Positions 20,800 through 33,055 of a DNA stretch of 64,000 bases are shown here, piece after piece; position 1 is the first letter of the stretch; every line of letters begins with the position of its first letter. The notes under the pieces are model-generated. The model saw only the letters and a list, made by a program, of their open reading frames with translations. It was not told where the DNA came from and did not search any database. Source of the stretch: Paralithodes platypus (taxonomy: Eukaryota; Arthropoda; Malacostraca; Decapoda; Lithodidae); NCBI GenBank assembly GCA_032716605.1, contig CM064560.1:16156395-16220394 (forward strand). Reading direction: 5' to 3'. Made by a program: the position numbers and the translations under genes.

Positions 20800-23715
20800 A
20801 AATAAGGGTAATGGGTAAGGGTTGGTAGTGGTCAAGCCATTTAGCCTACGAAAATCTATGCAGAACCGCACCTTGCCGTCAGGTTTTGGCTGCAACGTGA
20901 CGGGTGATGTCCACTTCACATAACCTTCAGTGATCATCCCTCTCTCAACCATGTACTTTAACTCCTCCCGTAAAGCTGGCAACTTTACCGGGGGCACACG
21001 GTAGGGCACTGACTTGAAGGGCACATTATCACCGACGTCCACGTCGTGCGTTACCTGAGTAGTGAGACCTGGGTGTTCGGCGAAAACAGAGGGGTATGAC
21101 CTGAACAGGCCTAGGACAGCAGCACCCTGGTGCTCAGGCAGGTGACTTACAGCTTGCCTAGCCTCTTGTTCAGTATTCCCCGCCCACTGTTCCGCGGAAA
21201 TGACACAGTCCCAGCTATCCTCCTCAGCAGCATGACTGTCCCCACCTCCTTCTCCACCCTGGCCGCTGCAGGCCAGCACAGGGACAGTGAGAGGCTCTGA
21301 GGGGCGTCTCACATACTCTTTCATGAGGTTAACATGACATAACTGATGTTTTTTCCTACGGTCAGGTGTTGCAACGAGATAATCAAGGTCGGACAGTTTC
21401 TTAGCCACCACATACGGCCCAATGAACTTGGCAGAAAGGGGGTGTCCAGGCAAAGGTAAAAGCAACATTACCTCCTGACCCACCGAAAACTCCCGAAGCT
21501 TCACCTTGGCGTCATACTGGTGCTTCATGACCGCCTGTGCATTAACCAAGTTATTACCTGCCGCTGCCATGCAACCTATAAGTCTCTCCCGGCTCTCAAG
21601 GACATATTTAAGTACAGACCCCGGCTTCTCTTCGCCCTCCCAGATCTCTTTCACCATACTTAAAGGTCCTCTCACATTATGGCCAAAGACTAGCTGATTT
21701 GGACTGAACCCCAGGCTCTCTCCTGGGACTTCACGTGCAGCGAACAGAACATACGGCAGACCCAAATCCCAATCAGTGTCATGTTCTGCACAGTAACAGC
21801 GTAGCATACTCTTCAGGGTCGTGTGCCACCGCTCCAAGACTCCCTGACTCTCGGGATGGTAGGCTGCCGCCACTACAGAACATATACCGTGCAACTGAAG
21901 GGTTTGCTTGAACAATTTGGATGTAAAATTGCTCCCCTGGTCTGACTGCACCTCACGTGGAAATCCATAGCGGGAACAGAACAATAATAAGTTTTTAACA
22001 ACTGCCTTTGCCGAGCCGTTTCTCATGGGGTATGCGTCCGGGTATCTCGTAGCCACATCCATGATTGTCAACAGGAATTTATTGCCACTACTAGTAGGCG
22101 GGAAAGGGCCAACCAAATCTACTACAACTTTGCTGAACGGAGGCCCGGTGACAGGTATGGGAAACAAAGGTGCCTTCGGGATTGTCTGGTTAGGCTTCCC
22201 CGTTGTCTGGCAGGTCGCACACCCAGCCACCCATGCACAGACATCAGCCTTGACCCCAGGCCACCAGAAAAACCTGCCCAATGCCGCCAATGTTTTTGTT
22301 ACCCCCAAATGACCCGCCACCGGCACATCATGCGCCAGACACAATAAGGACTCTCTATACTTATTTGGAACAACCACCTGGTCTACTACCCTCGCACCGC
22401 CCTCCCACTTCGATTTGGGGTCTAAAAATCTGCGGTACAATATCCTGTTGAGCCTAAAGAAATCTCCCGGCTTCGCATCCCCATCTTCCTCCAACTCTAT
22501 GGCACCATTGCTATAACGAGCTAGGCTAGCGTCTTGCAGCTGCTGCTCACTAATGTCCCCGGGCGTCAATGCATCAAGATGGTTTTGTAATAAGACATTA
22601 CCCCGGCTAGTAGGCTCTACTGCCTTAGTGGCTCTCGCTACAGCTCTTGCCTCACGCGAAGTCTTACCCAACTCTGCCTTGTTACACACCATCTCTGGGC
22701 CAGAGTCAACTCCCGTGTTTATTATAGGTCCAAGTACCGAATCACCGAGAAGTGCAGCAGAATCAATGTCCCTTTTCCTGCCCTTAGCAACCTTCTCCTG
22801 ATCCTTCCTCCACTGTCCCCGAGGTTGAGTGATAGGCTGTGCAGGAGCCGCAGAGCGAGATCGGGTTACCACACAGGCCATCTCATCCTGTTGGCACCTC
22901 CCAACCCATTCCCGATTCTCACCATCCACGTCGGCCGCCCTCTCGGCAACGACTAAGGGTGGAGTCCCGGAAGTGGGCACCGCAAAGTCGTTGCCGAGAA
23001 GAAGGTCGACTGGCAAACACTCAACGATCCCTACATCCAGCTCCCTGCACACCTCTCCCACTCTCAACTCCAACCTCACAAGTGGGTATGACCTCGTAGC
23101 ATTTATACCCTGCACCACAACAACTCTGGCCGCATTTATCGGTTTCCCTGTGAAGTTCCTCAACAAAGTTTGCGAAGCCCCCGTATCCCTCAACAAGTCA
23201 ACCCTCCGTAGTTCACTCCCCCAGCTCACAAACCTGTGTCCCCGATGGCTACAGAAAGTGTCCCGGACAGGTGTCGAGCCTTCCGTACGCTTCTTTACCG
23301 CGTGCGCCTCAGCTGCTGACAACCTACCCCGGGCAGTTGCTGCAGCCTTCAGAGACACACCGATACTGTGAACCAATGACACCGGCTTAGCGGGAGTGTT
23401 ACTAGGGCACTCACGTGAATAATGGCCTAGCTTCTGACATTTGTAACATTTCACATCCCCAATGGGCTTCTTCCCTTGTGCGGGCGAAGAAGGGGCCTGA
23501 CCTTTAGTAAACGGGAGTGGCTTGTGTTTGTAGGTGTTATTAGGTGCAATGCTTTTAGTGTGGTTATGTGTGTCATAGGATTTGTTATTATCGAAAACTC
23601 TGGTGGGTGGGGTATAGCGCCCCTTCTGCCCTGACTCAGCCCTCTGAGCGGCACCGCAACCCCGAATCAATGATAATCTGAGGTCTGCCATCTTGGCAGC
23701 CGAGGAGGCTGCCTG
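20800..23715 (-). pseudogene. Gypsy pol part 1: protease, integrase, start of RT
   Basis: A single frame of about 960 codons, numbered here from the Met at 23691. A CCHC knuckle CYKCQKLGHYSREC is at about 82-95 (gag end). Aspartic protease DTGAS is at 169-173 and LLGND near 231. The integrase zinc module has H454, H461, C491 and C494; the catalytic triad is D525, D584, E620 (exact DD35E spacing), followed by a GPY/F module near 758. RT starts in the same frame after about 870, with VRFCIDFRRLN at 941-951 and NPYPLPL before the nested insertion. Integrase is therefore upstream of RT within one uninterrupted frame, so the order is not an assembly artefact between frames. The final 25 residues before the stop at 20722 come from the inserted SINE. 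A shift in an A-run near 23727 separates it from upstream gag. Confidence 0.92.
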
Positions 23716-24942
23716 TCTTGGGACATTTTTCCTTAATGTTCAGCGTTAGATCGGTTCCAGTACATTTGTAAAACTGTTCCAGATAGAAAAGTTGCTTAAT
23801 TTCCTCAGCCGACTCTGCGTGCTCGGACCGAAACCAGTTATTACATGCATCTGTTAAGTCCCGTGCGTGCTCCATAAAACTGACGTCGCTCTTCTTATTC
23901 ACGCCACGGAACTTCAATCTATAAGTTTCGGGTTGCAGTTCGTAGGCCCGGAGCACAGCCTCCTTCACCAGTCCATACACGACACTCTCGTCCAGTGACA
24001 GTGCATCGTAGGCTTTCAACCCCTTACCCACTAGACGTGATGAAACTAATGCTGCCCATTTAACCTCCGGCCAGTCATACTCACGACACTTCTTTTCGAA
24101 ACGAGCAAAAAAACTCAGTCACTGCTATCTCATCAAATGCGGGTACTAACTTAATTAAATGCGAAAGTGAGTCTGTAACCCGGTGCCCACCACCGAGATG
24201 ACGCCCCGTGGTCTCTACTCTAGACTTCTCGACATCCATTTCAGCCTGGTACCTGGTTGCATCCTGATTGGCTTGGATTCTAGCAACCTCTATGCGTTCT
24301 ATACTAGCCTGTTGTATCCGAGTCTCCTGCAGCTTAATCCGTTCTATACTAGCCTGTTGTATCTGAGTCTCCTGCAGCTTAATCCGTTCTATACTAGCCT
24401 GTTGACTCTCTCGCAACTTAAGCTTAGCTAGTTCTAGCTGAAATAACATCTCAGGAGACAGGCCTGGGGGGGGGAGAGCACAAAATGGGGGATCCACACC
24501 GAGACGTGTTTACGGGTAAGCCAGCTTGCCATTGAGAACCCTCCTGCTGCATCGTGCTAAGACTCGCTGGCTGAGGGCCCAGCTCAGGGGTAGAGTGGAA
24601 TGGAGGCTTGGAGGGAACCCCCCAAGACCCCACTCCACCCACCGCCCCATCGCCATCACCCAACAACCATGCCACCAAATTCTTCTTGGGCCAACTGTCA
24701 GGACAGTCCCGCCCCAAAACCGTGGCTAAACAGCGAAGACCGTAACAATCAATAGCCTGCAGGCGCTGTTCGGTCAAAGGTGTCTGCAAAAATGCCCGGG
24801 CATCCCTCTCTCCACTTATAACACTCCCCTCCCTAAATATCTGCTGTACTTGCTGGTCACTAGGCTGTACCGTGTTATCCTCCCCCGTAAATGATGAGTC
24901 ATTAGACATAGTGCTGGTTATACAATTGCTGTTCATAAACAA
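23716..24942 (-). pseudogene. Gypsy gag (capsid region), two homopolymer frameshifts
   Basis: Three overlapping frames read as one gag. The first (from Met 24942) is an acidic N-terminus. The second (24497-24105) has a Leu/Gln-rich helical region with a three-fold repeat of about 15 residues (ASIERIKLQET), likely coiled coil. The third (24105-23728) contains 'WPEVKWAALVSSRLVGKGL', 'YGLVKEAVLRAYELQPETYR' and 'LTDACNNWF', a capsid fold like retrotransposon gag/SCAN-type proteins. Frame changes occur at a nine-C tract (about 24464-24472, coding strand) and a seven-T tract (about 24105). Gag assembles the particle that packages element RNA. Confidence 0.8.
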
Positions 24943-25159
24943 AAAAAAGTGCTTATTACTAATTGCAGTCTCGACTCACAAAATGTTAAAGATGCTTGAA
25001 TGACTCTACTCTAGACACCTAACGAAACAATCTGCAAGTCCACCAATACAATAATGACACAATAAAAATTCCTCCAATATGCAAGAAAATTCTAGCCAGC
25101 TCTACTAGGTAGCATAGAATAGTTCTCCAAAAAACATGTGATAGGATACTACTGAATCT

Positions 25160-25177
25160 TGTGCAAGGTCGCCATTT
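25160..25177 (-). promoter_or_regulatory. Gypsy candidate primer-binding site
   Basis: Immediately downstream of the 5' LTR (coding strand) lies AAATGGCGACCTTGCACA. The TGGCGACC core, 3 bp from the LTR end, has the TGG start expected of a site complementary to a tRNA 3' CCA. I do not assign the tRNA. Confidence 0.55.
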
Positions 25178-26975
25178 TGTTACGGCTGGATCGGCAATAC
25201 ATATTCGGGATTCTTGATCGTAGGACAGAAATGGCTTAAGTGACAACGACACGCTCGATTCCAGTCCCAAATACTATATGCTCCAGACAACAAAAGCACC
25301 AACGCCCTACAGAGTTATCGTCTACGGTAACGAGGTACCTTAACTCGGCGAAAGTGTACAACAGGGGTAGGCTATGAGGCTAAACTCCCTCAGACATTTA
25401 TAGGTTACGTTATTACTAAAGAAATGCAATACTCAAGAAACTACGTTAATATTAAGCCTCTAATAATGTAGAATAGAAGCAGGCTAAAGGTATGACAGTG
25501 AAATGCTAAATGACAAATGTACACACCTACTTGAAAGCGCGTGCACTACACTAACTGTCCCCTACTAACATGCACTAGCATGTAGCATACAAGATGTTCA
25601 TGATCCAGTAGATACCTAATAATACACATGGGAGGAACATAAACAGTAGTCACTTATTATAATAATGAATCTATACTTGGAATAACTAAAAGGTTGCAGG
25701 CAACAGTACTGCGCCGGTAGCCTACTACCGCATAGGCTACTTCGCTTCTCTCACTCTGTCTCCCCTCCGAGTCCGTATGCGCCCTACGCAACAGAACTCC
25801 GGACACAGCAGCAAAACGACAGTGCAGTTAATTGATACATGAAAGTATTAATAGTGTTGTCTTGTGTGTGAGTAATGTGTATTGTAAAGTGTTATAGATA
25901 TATACTTAAAGAGAGCTGCAATGCATAGTAAAATAAAGATATATCCCACTCATCATCCCCATGTGTTCTAGCTAGCAGGCCAAGTCACAGGAACAACGAG
26001 TCCCAGCACCGAAAGCGAGAACCCAGGAGAAGACTGTAGAGAACACAAGGACAGATAAATTACGTTACTCTACTATACCGGCACTACGAGCGAGCTGTAG
26101 TCTCGGCTGCTACACTCGCTTCTGGCTCAGTATGCAAATCAAGGCTAAGTCCTCGTCCCTCTACAGACAACTCCTGGGCATGGTCGGGCTCTTACACATG
26201 GCACCAGTCTAGTCACAAATGGGATGATGAGCAGGGCATATAACTCGTGAACATGTAGAACGTTCACCAACTATCCTCATCAAGAAGATCGCTGTTCACA
26301 TTAACCCCTTAATTCTAATACATGTAAATATATGCTTGTCCTAAGAGTAATACGAGAGGTGAGTGCTGAAACTCCTTTAGGACCTCAAGGGAAGGTTATG
26401 CATTTAAATAGAGAGAAGAATGAAATGAGAGTAATGTCGTCAGAGAGAAAGAGTGCAACCGTGAGAAGTTGGGGGAGAGAGCAAGGGATGTTAGAATCTC
26501 AAAGGTTCTAGGCAACCTGGTCAAGGAACACGCAGCCAACCTCCAGGCAGTGTGCTGTACGACAACATGGGCCCAGCCCAGGCAGGCAACAATGGACTAC
26601 CAACCCTATCGCGCCTAGCTATAAGCGCAAGGCTGCCAACCAGTCCATACGTCTGGCAACCACCCGGCCAGCAGCGCGGCGCGTTGCTACCCTCTTGCTC
26701 TGAAGCCTAACTCACTCTCTCTCTCTGGACTCCCATTCTTATCTATCAACTTCTCTATTGATACTACATATTAAATGGAAGGTCTCGACATGGCTTAAAA
26801 CAAAACCCACCACTGGTTAGCACATGACGAGACCTTTGCAGAGATACAAAGAACATAGTTATAAGTTGTCACACTCAATATACATTGCGGCTGACGGTAG
26901 CCAGATCACGGGCGGTACAGTCGAGTACCAAGGAGTACAATCAGGTTGCGTTGCCCAGCACTGGGGTGCGTCACA
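25178..26975 (-). repeat. Gypsy 5' LTR
   Basis: 1798-bp LTR, nearly identical to 16028-17821. It should carry the element's promoter, which I cannot pinpoint. Confidence 0.95.
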
Positions 26976-26979
26976 CTGG

Positions 26980-29589
26980 GAAGCATTCACAAATGAGACA
27001 GAACAACACTTCACAACTCTAAACAGTACACCCATCACTAACATCAACAATGCTGTACACATACTCAATAAAACTATCCAAAACGCTGACAAGAAACACA
27101 TTCCAAGAGGTAACAGGAAAAGACACAACCCCAACTTCACACCAGAAATTCAAAACCTCATCAGACAACGCGACATACTGAAACACTCCCCAGCACCCCA
27201 CACACAAGACATCACACAACAAATTCAAGCACTCAACACCCAAACTAACAACAAAATACAAGAACAACAAAAACTAAATTGGAATAACTTCCTACAAACA
27301 CTTGATCACAAAACAAACCCCAAAAAACTCTACAAAACACTAAACAGCATCACACTTTCCAACAGCAACACAACACAATCACATGCTGCAATTACAACAA
27401 CAGACTCTACTCCTTCATGTAAACAACAAGCAAACACTCTCATCAATCACTTTTCACATGTCAGCCACCTAAAACCTCACAAAGACGACCGACGTGTCAT
27501 CCGACGTAAGAGGCAATTCCCCACAGACCCTGACTATACACCCTTCACCACCATCACCAGACAAAGCATATCATCAACATCTCAAGCACTCACCCGCCTG
27601 TGGCCTAGACAACATAAGCAACATACACCTCAGACACCTGGGACCACAAGGCATACAAGCACTCACTAACATATCAAACTACAGCTATTCACACAACACA
27701 ATACCAGACATTTGGAAGCATGGTATCATCATCACATTCCCCAAAGCAAAGACCCCACGCTACCCTCCTCGCACCGCCCCATCACACTCCTTTGCTCCCC
27801 CTCCAGAGTCATGGAATGCCTAGTATTACAACTAATTACACCTGACCTACCCCTAGCTCCAACACAACATGGCTTTAGGCCACTGCACTCCACAAACACT
27901 CTTCTCACAGACCTTACACAAAGAGCTTTCGACGGCATCAACTCGGCTAGACCACCACACAGATCATTATTAGCCACACTCGACATTAGTAAAGCCTTCG
28001 ATGCCATCCCCCGCCACAACCTAACAAACAAAATCTACAACACAAACATGCACAACAACACAAAAAGGTGGCTGGCCAACTTCCTAGCAGGCAGATGTGC
28101 ACACGTATCTTTTGCCGGTCTGTCATCTAAAATCAGAAACTTTCCAAACGGAGTCCCACAAGGATCCGTCCTATCGCCCGCACTCTTCAATCTGTACATG
28201 CACGATATAACTACAACTAATACGCCCCAAATAAACTTAGCCTCCTATGCAGATGACATAACACTCACATGCACACACCATGACCCAAAAAGAGCAACAG
28301 ATCTCCTTCAACCCTATCTCAACACATTACATGGTTGGTGCACTACAAACAGACTTAATCTAGCCCCAGCCAAATCCACCGCAACCCTGCTCACAAGTTG
28401 GACAGGAGAACACGAATACATCCCTCAACTCACCATAAACAACACAACCCTAACACATACACACACACCCAAAATCCTAGGAGTAACATATGATACTCAT
28501 ATGACATTCAAACAGCACACCACAAACATTAAAAAGAAACTGACACCCAGACTTAACTCTTTCACGCATTTATGACGCAGAGGTTGCCAGATTAGCAATA
28601 AGAAATAGAGTTCTCTCACTCTTATAATTACCTCTCCAAAATTAGTTTTCTGCCCACAGCTAACTCAAAGACAACTGCAGAGGTTGAAGTAACTAAACTA
28701 AAGGGTTCTAAATACCCCTGATGGTAACAAAGGCTTTAAAGTATCCCCAATAGGCTCAAAATCGCGTCATATGTCGGAGAGGGTTAACGCCCTCAGGTCA
28801 CTTGCTCACACAAAATTTGGACACAACAAAGAAACTACCACCACAGTATATAAACAATACATAAGATCAGTGATGGAATACGCAAGCCCAGCCTGGGCTT
28901 CTAACCTAGCTGAAACACATCATAAGACCTTACAGACTATTCAAAACAAAGCCCTGAAGATCATTACAGGCTGCACAGCTACTTCACCCACAGATCACCT
29001 ACATCAAGAAACCAAAATCCTCAAAGTCAAAGACCACCTGGACATGAGAGGCACTCAATTCCTGGCAGCAGCCTCCACGAACCAAGACCACCCACTAAAC
29101 TACATGGCAACACACCCACACACCAAGAAATATCAAAACAACATCCCGCACACGGTATCGCACACAATTATTGTCCTCTCTCCTCCCTGCCCACCCCGAA
29201 CCAACTTCCAGAAGCACATCCATACTCATATCTCTCACCGATCCATCCACTCACTCACAGACAACACGCAGCTGCATGCACGACCTCCCGAAATCCATCC
29301 TTCCGAATCCTCCCTTCCTCGCGAGGACAGACTCCACCTGGCCAGGCTGAGATGCGGACACCATCCAGCTCTCCTGAGCTATCAGAAGAGACTGGATGAC
29401 TCCGTTGTCGATGCCTGCCCGGGATGTAACACAGCACCCCATACCATTAAACACATCATAGAAGACTGCATTTCACACAACCACTTACGACAACAACACA
29501 CTCTACACTCAATGAGAGCTCTGTGGGAAAGCCCGATCGTGGCCATGGCCTTTCTCAGGGACTCGGGGCTGTTCGGCCAGGCAGCTTAG
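26980..29589 (+). pseudogene. LINE-2 reverse transcriptase and C-terminal domain
   Basis: Better preserved than LINE-1. The frame 26824-27669 (LTR-derived start) runs through the RT N-terminus to about 27560. A shifted frame 27712-28575 holds PDIWKHGIIITFPK-like and LHSTNTLLTDLTQ segments, LATLDISKAFDAIPRHNL with the first catalytic Asp, [30 protein letters not shown] with the catalytic pair, and the thumb. A TTAA MITE then interrupts. The rest (28786-29589) contains MEYASPAWASNL, the RLRCGHHPALL segment and CPGCNTAPHTIKHIIEDC. Frame breaks near 27560-27760 are small indels. Removing the MITE restores the reading across TPRLNALRSL. Confidence 0.88.
28557..28783. mobile_element. TTAA MITE in LINE-2 (family E)
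   Basis: 227-bp insert with TTAA at 28553-28556 and again at 28784-28787. LINE-1 has the empty site with one TTAA (4981-4984). Ends are imperfect inverted repeats: CTCTTTCACGCATTTATGAC at the left and, reversed, CCCTCTCCGACATATGACGC at the right. Non-coding. Confidence 0.9.
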
Positions 29590-29611
29590 GGAACAACAAC
29601 AACAACAACAA

Positions 29612-32115
29612 CTGCCTTTCTCACACAGTTTCCCGCCTTTGACCGATTTATTGCTACATAGTTTCCGAAGATTGAGAGAGGGCCTCAATGACGCTTCGAC
29701 TGGTATAAATACACTTTACATGATTCTAATATTTCTGTATCGCTTCATATAGAGTTATGTTTATTCGTTGTTGAATAGCTTCAATACAGGTTAATTTATA
29801 TGTTTCACAATATTCTAGTTCATGAATCTTTATATCGAATTAAAATTAACTTTATTATTGCGATACTAGTGTTCAATAAAATATCCTTTCCCAACTCAAA
29901 GAATAAAGAGTTGCTTTCTCCTTTCCTTATGGGTCTTACAGGAGTAGCACTATATTTGGACAATATAAAGTTCATGTAATTAAATTCAGACATCGATTTT
30001 ATCGTGGCCTATAAGTTTCTTATAACATGTATATCATTCCTATGTGTCTAATTGCGAGTAAACATGTACTACTGATCCTGAAATAATAAATAATCCTCTA
30101 TATCGCCTATCTCGCAAGAGGCGGGTGAGTTTGTTTACATCCGCCCCGAGTGTAGCCTCGGCGACTCACGTTGGGGAAAATGAGGTTTGTGCCCCCTACT
30201 TTTCTAAATAAATTAGGATTTCAATAAGTCCTGGGGGGGGGGGGGAAAGCGGGGGCTTACCCCCCCCCCCCCCCCCTCCCCCTCAACATATGTTGTATCC
30301 ACGTCAAGCGGTTATGGCCAAATACAGTTAGTTTTCGCTAGGGGGGGGGGGGGGGGGGTTGGATTGTATTTAATGGGTAAATATGCATTTCCTATTATCA
30401 CACATCAATACACCTTAACACAACTCTAAAATATATATAAACAATCAAAACAAGTGTTTAGCAATTTAATTACAAACTTTATATTGAACCTATATTTTTT
30501 TAAGGGATACTTATCATGGCAATCTCTACATTAACAATACAATCAGTTAATGCTGCTTGGTGTGATGTGATTGTCGGTCGAGAATATGATTGGTTCCTTT
30601 ACAAATTCATATATCAATAAGGCCTTAGGAGGGCAGCACTGTTGACTGAGGAGCGTTTTTCTACTGAAGAATTCACTAATACATCTCGGAAGGGAGTCTT
30701 GGGGGTATTTCTTTAAACTTGATGGAGGGCTAGGGAGGAAAATATTAAAATCAAATTATAAATATAATAATACATATACAAATAAAGGTCTCCTCTCAAG
30801 TTACTATAACTTTTCCTTAGCAGTCCTCATGTGTTTGGAGTAACGTGTGACAGTACTGTTTGTTTGTGGCGATGTATTAATTTTGACTGTACAGGCTTGA
30901 GCATATTGAAAGAACACCCCAATGCGAATCGTTGAACCAATAAAGCCAAGTCTGAAGCACCTGGGGTATATAATGCAGCATTGTATTGTTTAGCTTGCGT
31001 TCGATGTGGAGTCAAATGGGTGGCTCACCATTTAGGTTCTTAACTATGCAATCGACATGCGTTTTACGAAAATGCAGATCCGCATGTTATAAATAGTTTC
31101 GCGTTTTCCAAGGAATAGCGATTTGTTGTATACCAAATTATCGGATGAATTTTGCAACATAAACGCGTTTTTCACTCACCTGTTCCGTTAGCCAGATGTT
31201 AACATGTGTTGTCCCCTGCTCACCACGAGGTGTAAGTGGAATTTTGAAGCAGGATAAGTTTGGCCATCTCGGGATAGTTCTTTACTGATTGTAGACATAG
31301 CTACACGTTTCGAGATGGTCCTCTATTGATCTCACATATAATACACGCTGGACACACACAATTTCAAGTTAACTCTTGCCATGAAACAAAAACTTAAAAA
31401 TCTCGTATATTCACGTCTGCTTCTCTCCCCTGAATGCCATAAATTCTAGCCACTCATCATAATTCGTAAACCCCCTCTGTAATTTTGTTTTTTTATTATT
31501 TTATGATAAAACTAGCTTTTTAATAAATTATATATATAGTTTTGTATTTGATGTATAGAAAACTAGGTACTTATTACCGAAACTACCACTAATTATTTCT
31601 CAATATTTGAAGGCTATTATAGAATAAGGATGTTGCAAAGATCATATTAAAATGTGTTTCAACCTCCGGAGATACATTTTATGTGCACTATATAAAGTAC
31701 TGTAAAGACAAAAAACTCTCCCTATAATTCTCCCTATTGACGGCAGTGAAATTCTCATTAAGCCCCTTACTGTTAAAATAGATGCTGATTTCAATAAGTC
31801 ATGGGGGGTGAGGGGGGCTCCCCATCCTGTATACAAAGGCAAACAAAAATGTATATTTACTCTGCAAATTACTTACATCTGAGTGTTTTAAGATCGTTGG
31901 ATAATGGGAGAAATAACATTTTCCGGCGATTGTAACTAATTTTAACTACTGTATAATGACGAAAACTACCTTAAGCCAAAAAGAAAAACCATGGGAAAAT
32001 TAGAGGTAGTTTCGGTTATATTTTCCGAAAACTATATTCATAAACTCGTTTTCAGAGAATATATAGTTCCGTAATTAGAAATAATGTGAAGTCATGAATA
32101 ATTATGAGTGGAGTA
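29612..32115. other. Non-coding AT-rich stretch with poly-G/poly-C tracts
   Basis: No convincing gene on either strand. G and C homopolymers occur at about 30230-30245, 30260-30290 and 30341-30358. A piece of family D MITE 3' end lies near 30685-30765 (TTGATGGAGGGCTAGGGAGG). Short AT microsatellites are scattered. Confidence 0.45.
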
Positions 32116-32425
32116 GAGACGGCATCCGTGTGTACTGTGAGACGGCATCCGTGTGTACTGTGAGACGGCATCCGTGTGTACTGTGAGACGGCATCCGTGT
32201 GTACTGAGACGGCACCCGTGTGTACTGCTGTGAGACGGCACCCGTGTGTACTGTGAGACGGCACCCGTGTGTACTGTGAGACGGCATCCGTGTGTACTGT
32301 GAGACGGCATCCGTGTGTACTGTGAGACGGCATCCGTGTGTACTGTGAGACGGCATCCGTGTGTACTGTGAGACGGCACCCGTGTGTACTGTGAGACGGC
32401 ACCCGTGTGTACTGTGAGACGGCAT
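32116..32425. repeat. 23-bp minisatellite, about 13 copies
   Basis: Tandem units GAGACGGCATCCGTGTGTAC plus TGT, with T/C variation in the CATCC/CACCC segment. The C variants cluster in the middle and at the right end. All three minus-strand frames are open because 23 is not a multiple of three and the unit lacks stops. Confidence 0.95.
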
Positions 32426-33055
32426 ACTCAGTCCTGTCTCTGTCCGGCATTCCTGATCTTCACATAGGTCGTAGCCTGAAGCTTTAACAATACATCCGTT
32501 TTTGGTTCAATGAAACTTCAGCCCAAAGCAGTGGAGAATATCTTGTCTAGGCTGTGACATAATTATCAACAAGATAGTCTGTATGCTAGTCTTGTTGGTA
32601 CATTACCAAGAAATACATCCGTCCACCCATACACTGTCCACTCTGTATAAGTATATATCCGCCGCACATCAAACGTTTGTTCACAGAAATAGTAAAACAC
32701 TATGACTGGTTTAATCACGTTGACTACACTAGACGGAACCGACGAACTGACTGTGTTGACTGAGCAACGATGATATAGTAAGAAGGGGTGGCCTAAATGG
32801 GCTCCCAATTGATCCCTAGTTTCAACCATTAAGCACCTCTGCAGATAGCTCTGCCATCGTAGGTGCATCGTCTGCACACTTACAAATGTCCCTGCTAGCG
32901 GCTAGAGGGCGTGCACCCAAACAACACGGTCACAGCTGTGTTTGAAAAAATGTAAGCGGAAGAATACAAAATGTCACATAACACATTGACAAAGATAAGG
33001 AGACGTGCGCAGTTATATGTGAGGGCGTATCTACGAGTAAACAGTATTATAATAT
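32426..33055. other. Non-coding stretch
   Basis: No coding sequence, RNA gene or repeat is recognised. Confidence 0.4.

Larger units (their letters stand above)
16028..26975 (-). mobile_element. Ty3/Gypsy LTR retrotransposon with INT-before-RT order
   Basis: A 10.9-kb LTR element on the minus strand, with LTRs of 1794 and 1798 bp, a 4-bp target duplication, a candidate primer-binding site and a G-rich polypurine tract. Domain order along the coding strand is gag (24.9-23.7 kb), CCHC knuckle, DTGAS protease, HHCC/DD35E integrase with a GPY/F module, then reverse transcriptase and RNase H. RT and RNase H are clearly of Ty3/Gypsy type, yet the integrase precedes them, as in Copia and in the Gmr1-like Gypsy lineage. 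A composite of CR1 and SINE material (19155-20799) interrupts the RT. Few LTR differences imply a young insertion. Confidence 0.92.
26976..29611 (+). mobile_element. LINE-2 copy, right part with (AAC)n tail
   Basis: Continuation of the LINE cut at 16027, starting with the duplicated CTGG. It matches LINE-1 from 3404 onward except for a 231-bp MITE insertion at 28557-28787. The element ends GGCCAGGCAGCTTAGGG followed by (AAC)n, as in LINE-1. Confidence 0.9.

Noticed and set aside
22829..23371. 180-codon plus-strand frame
   Set aside because: Antisense shadow of Gypsy pol, with no independent features.
26824..26975. Start of the 281-codon LINE-2 frame
   Set aside because: The first 50 codons are LTR sequence joined to the LINE by insertion, not a native fusion.
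32116..32425. CRISPR-like repeat array
   Set aside because: This and the other minisatellites have directly adjoining repeats with no unique spacers, and the DNA is eukaryotic.
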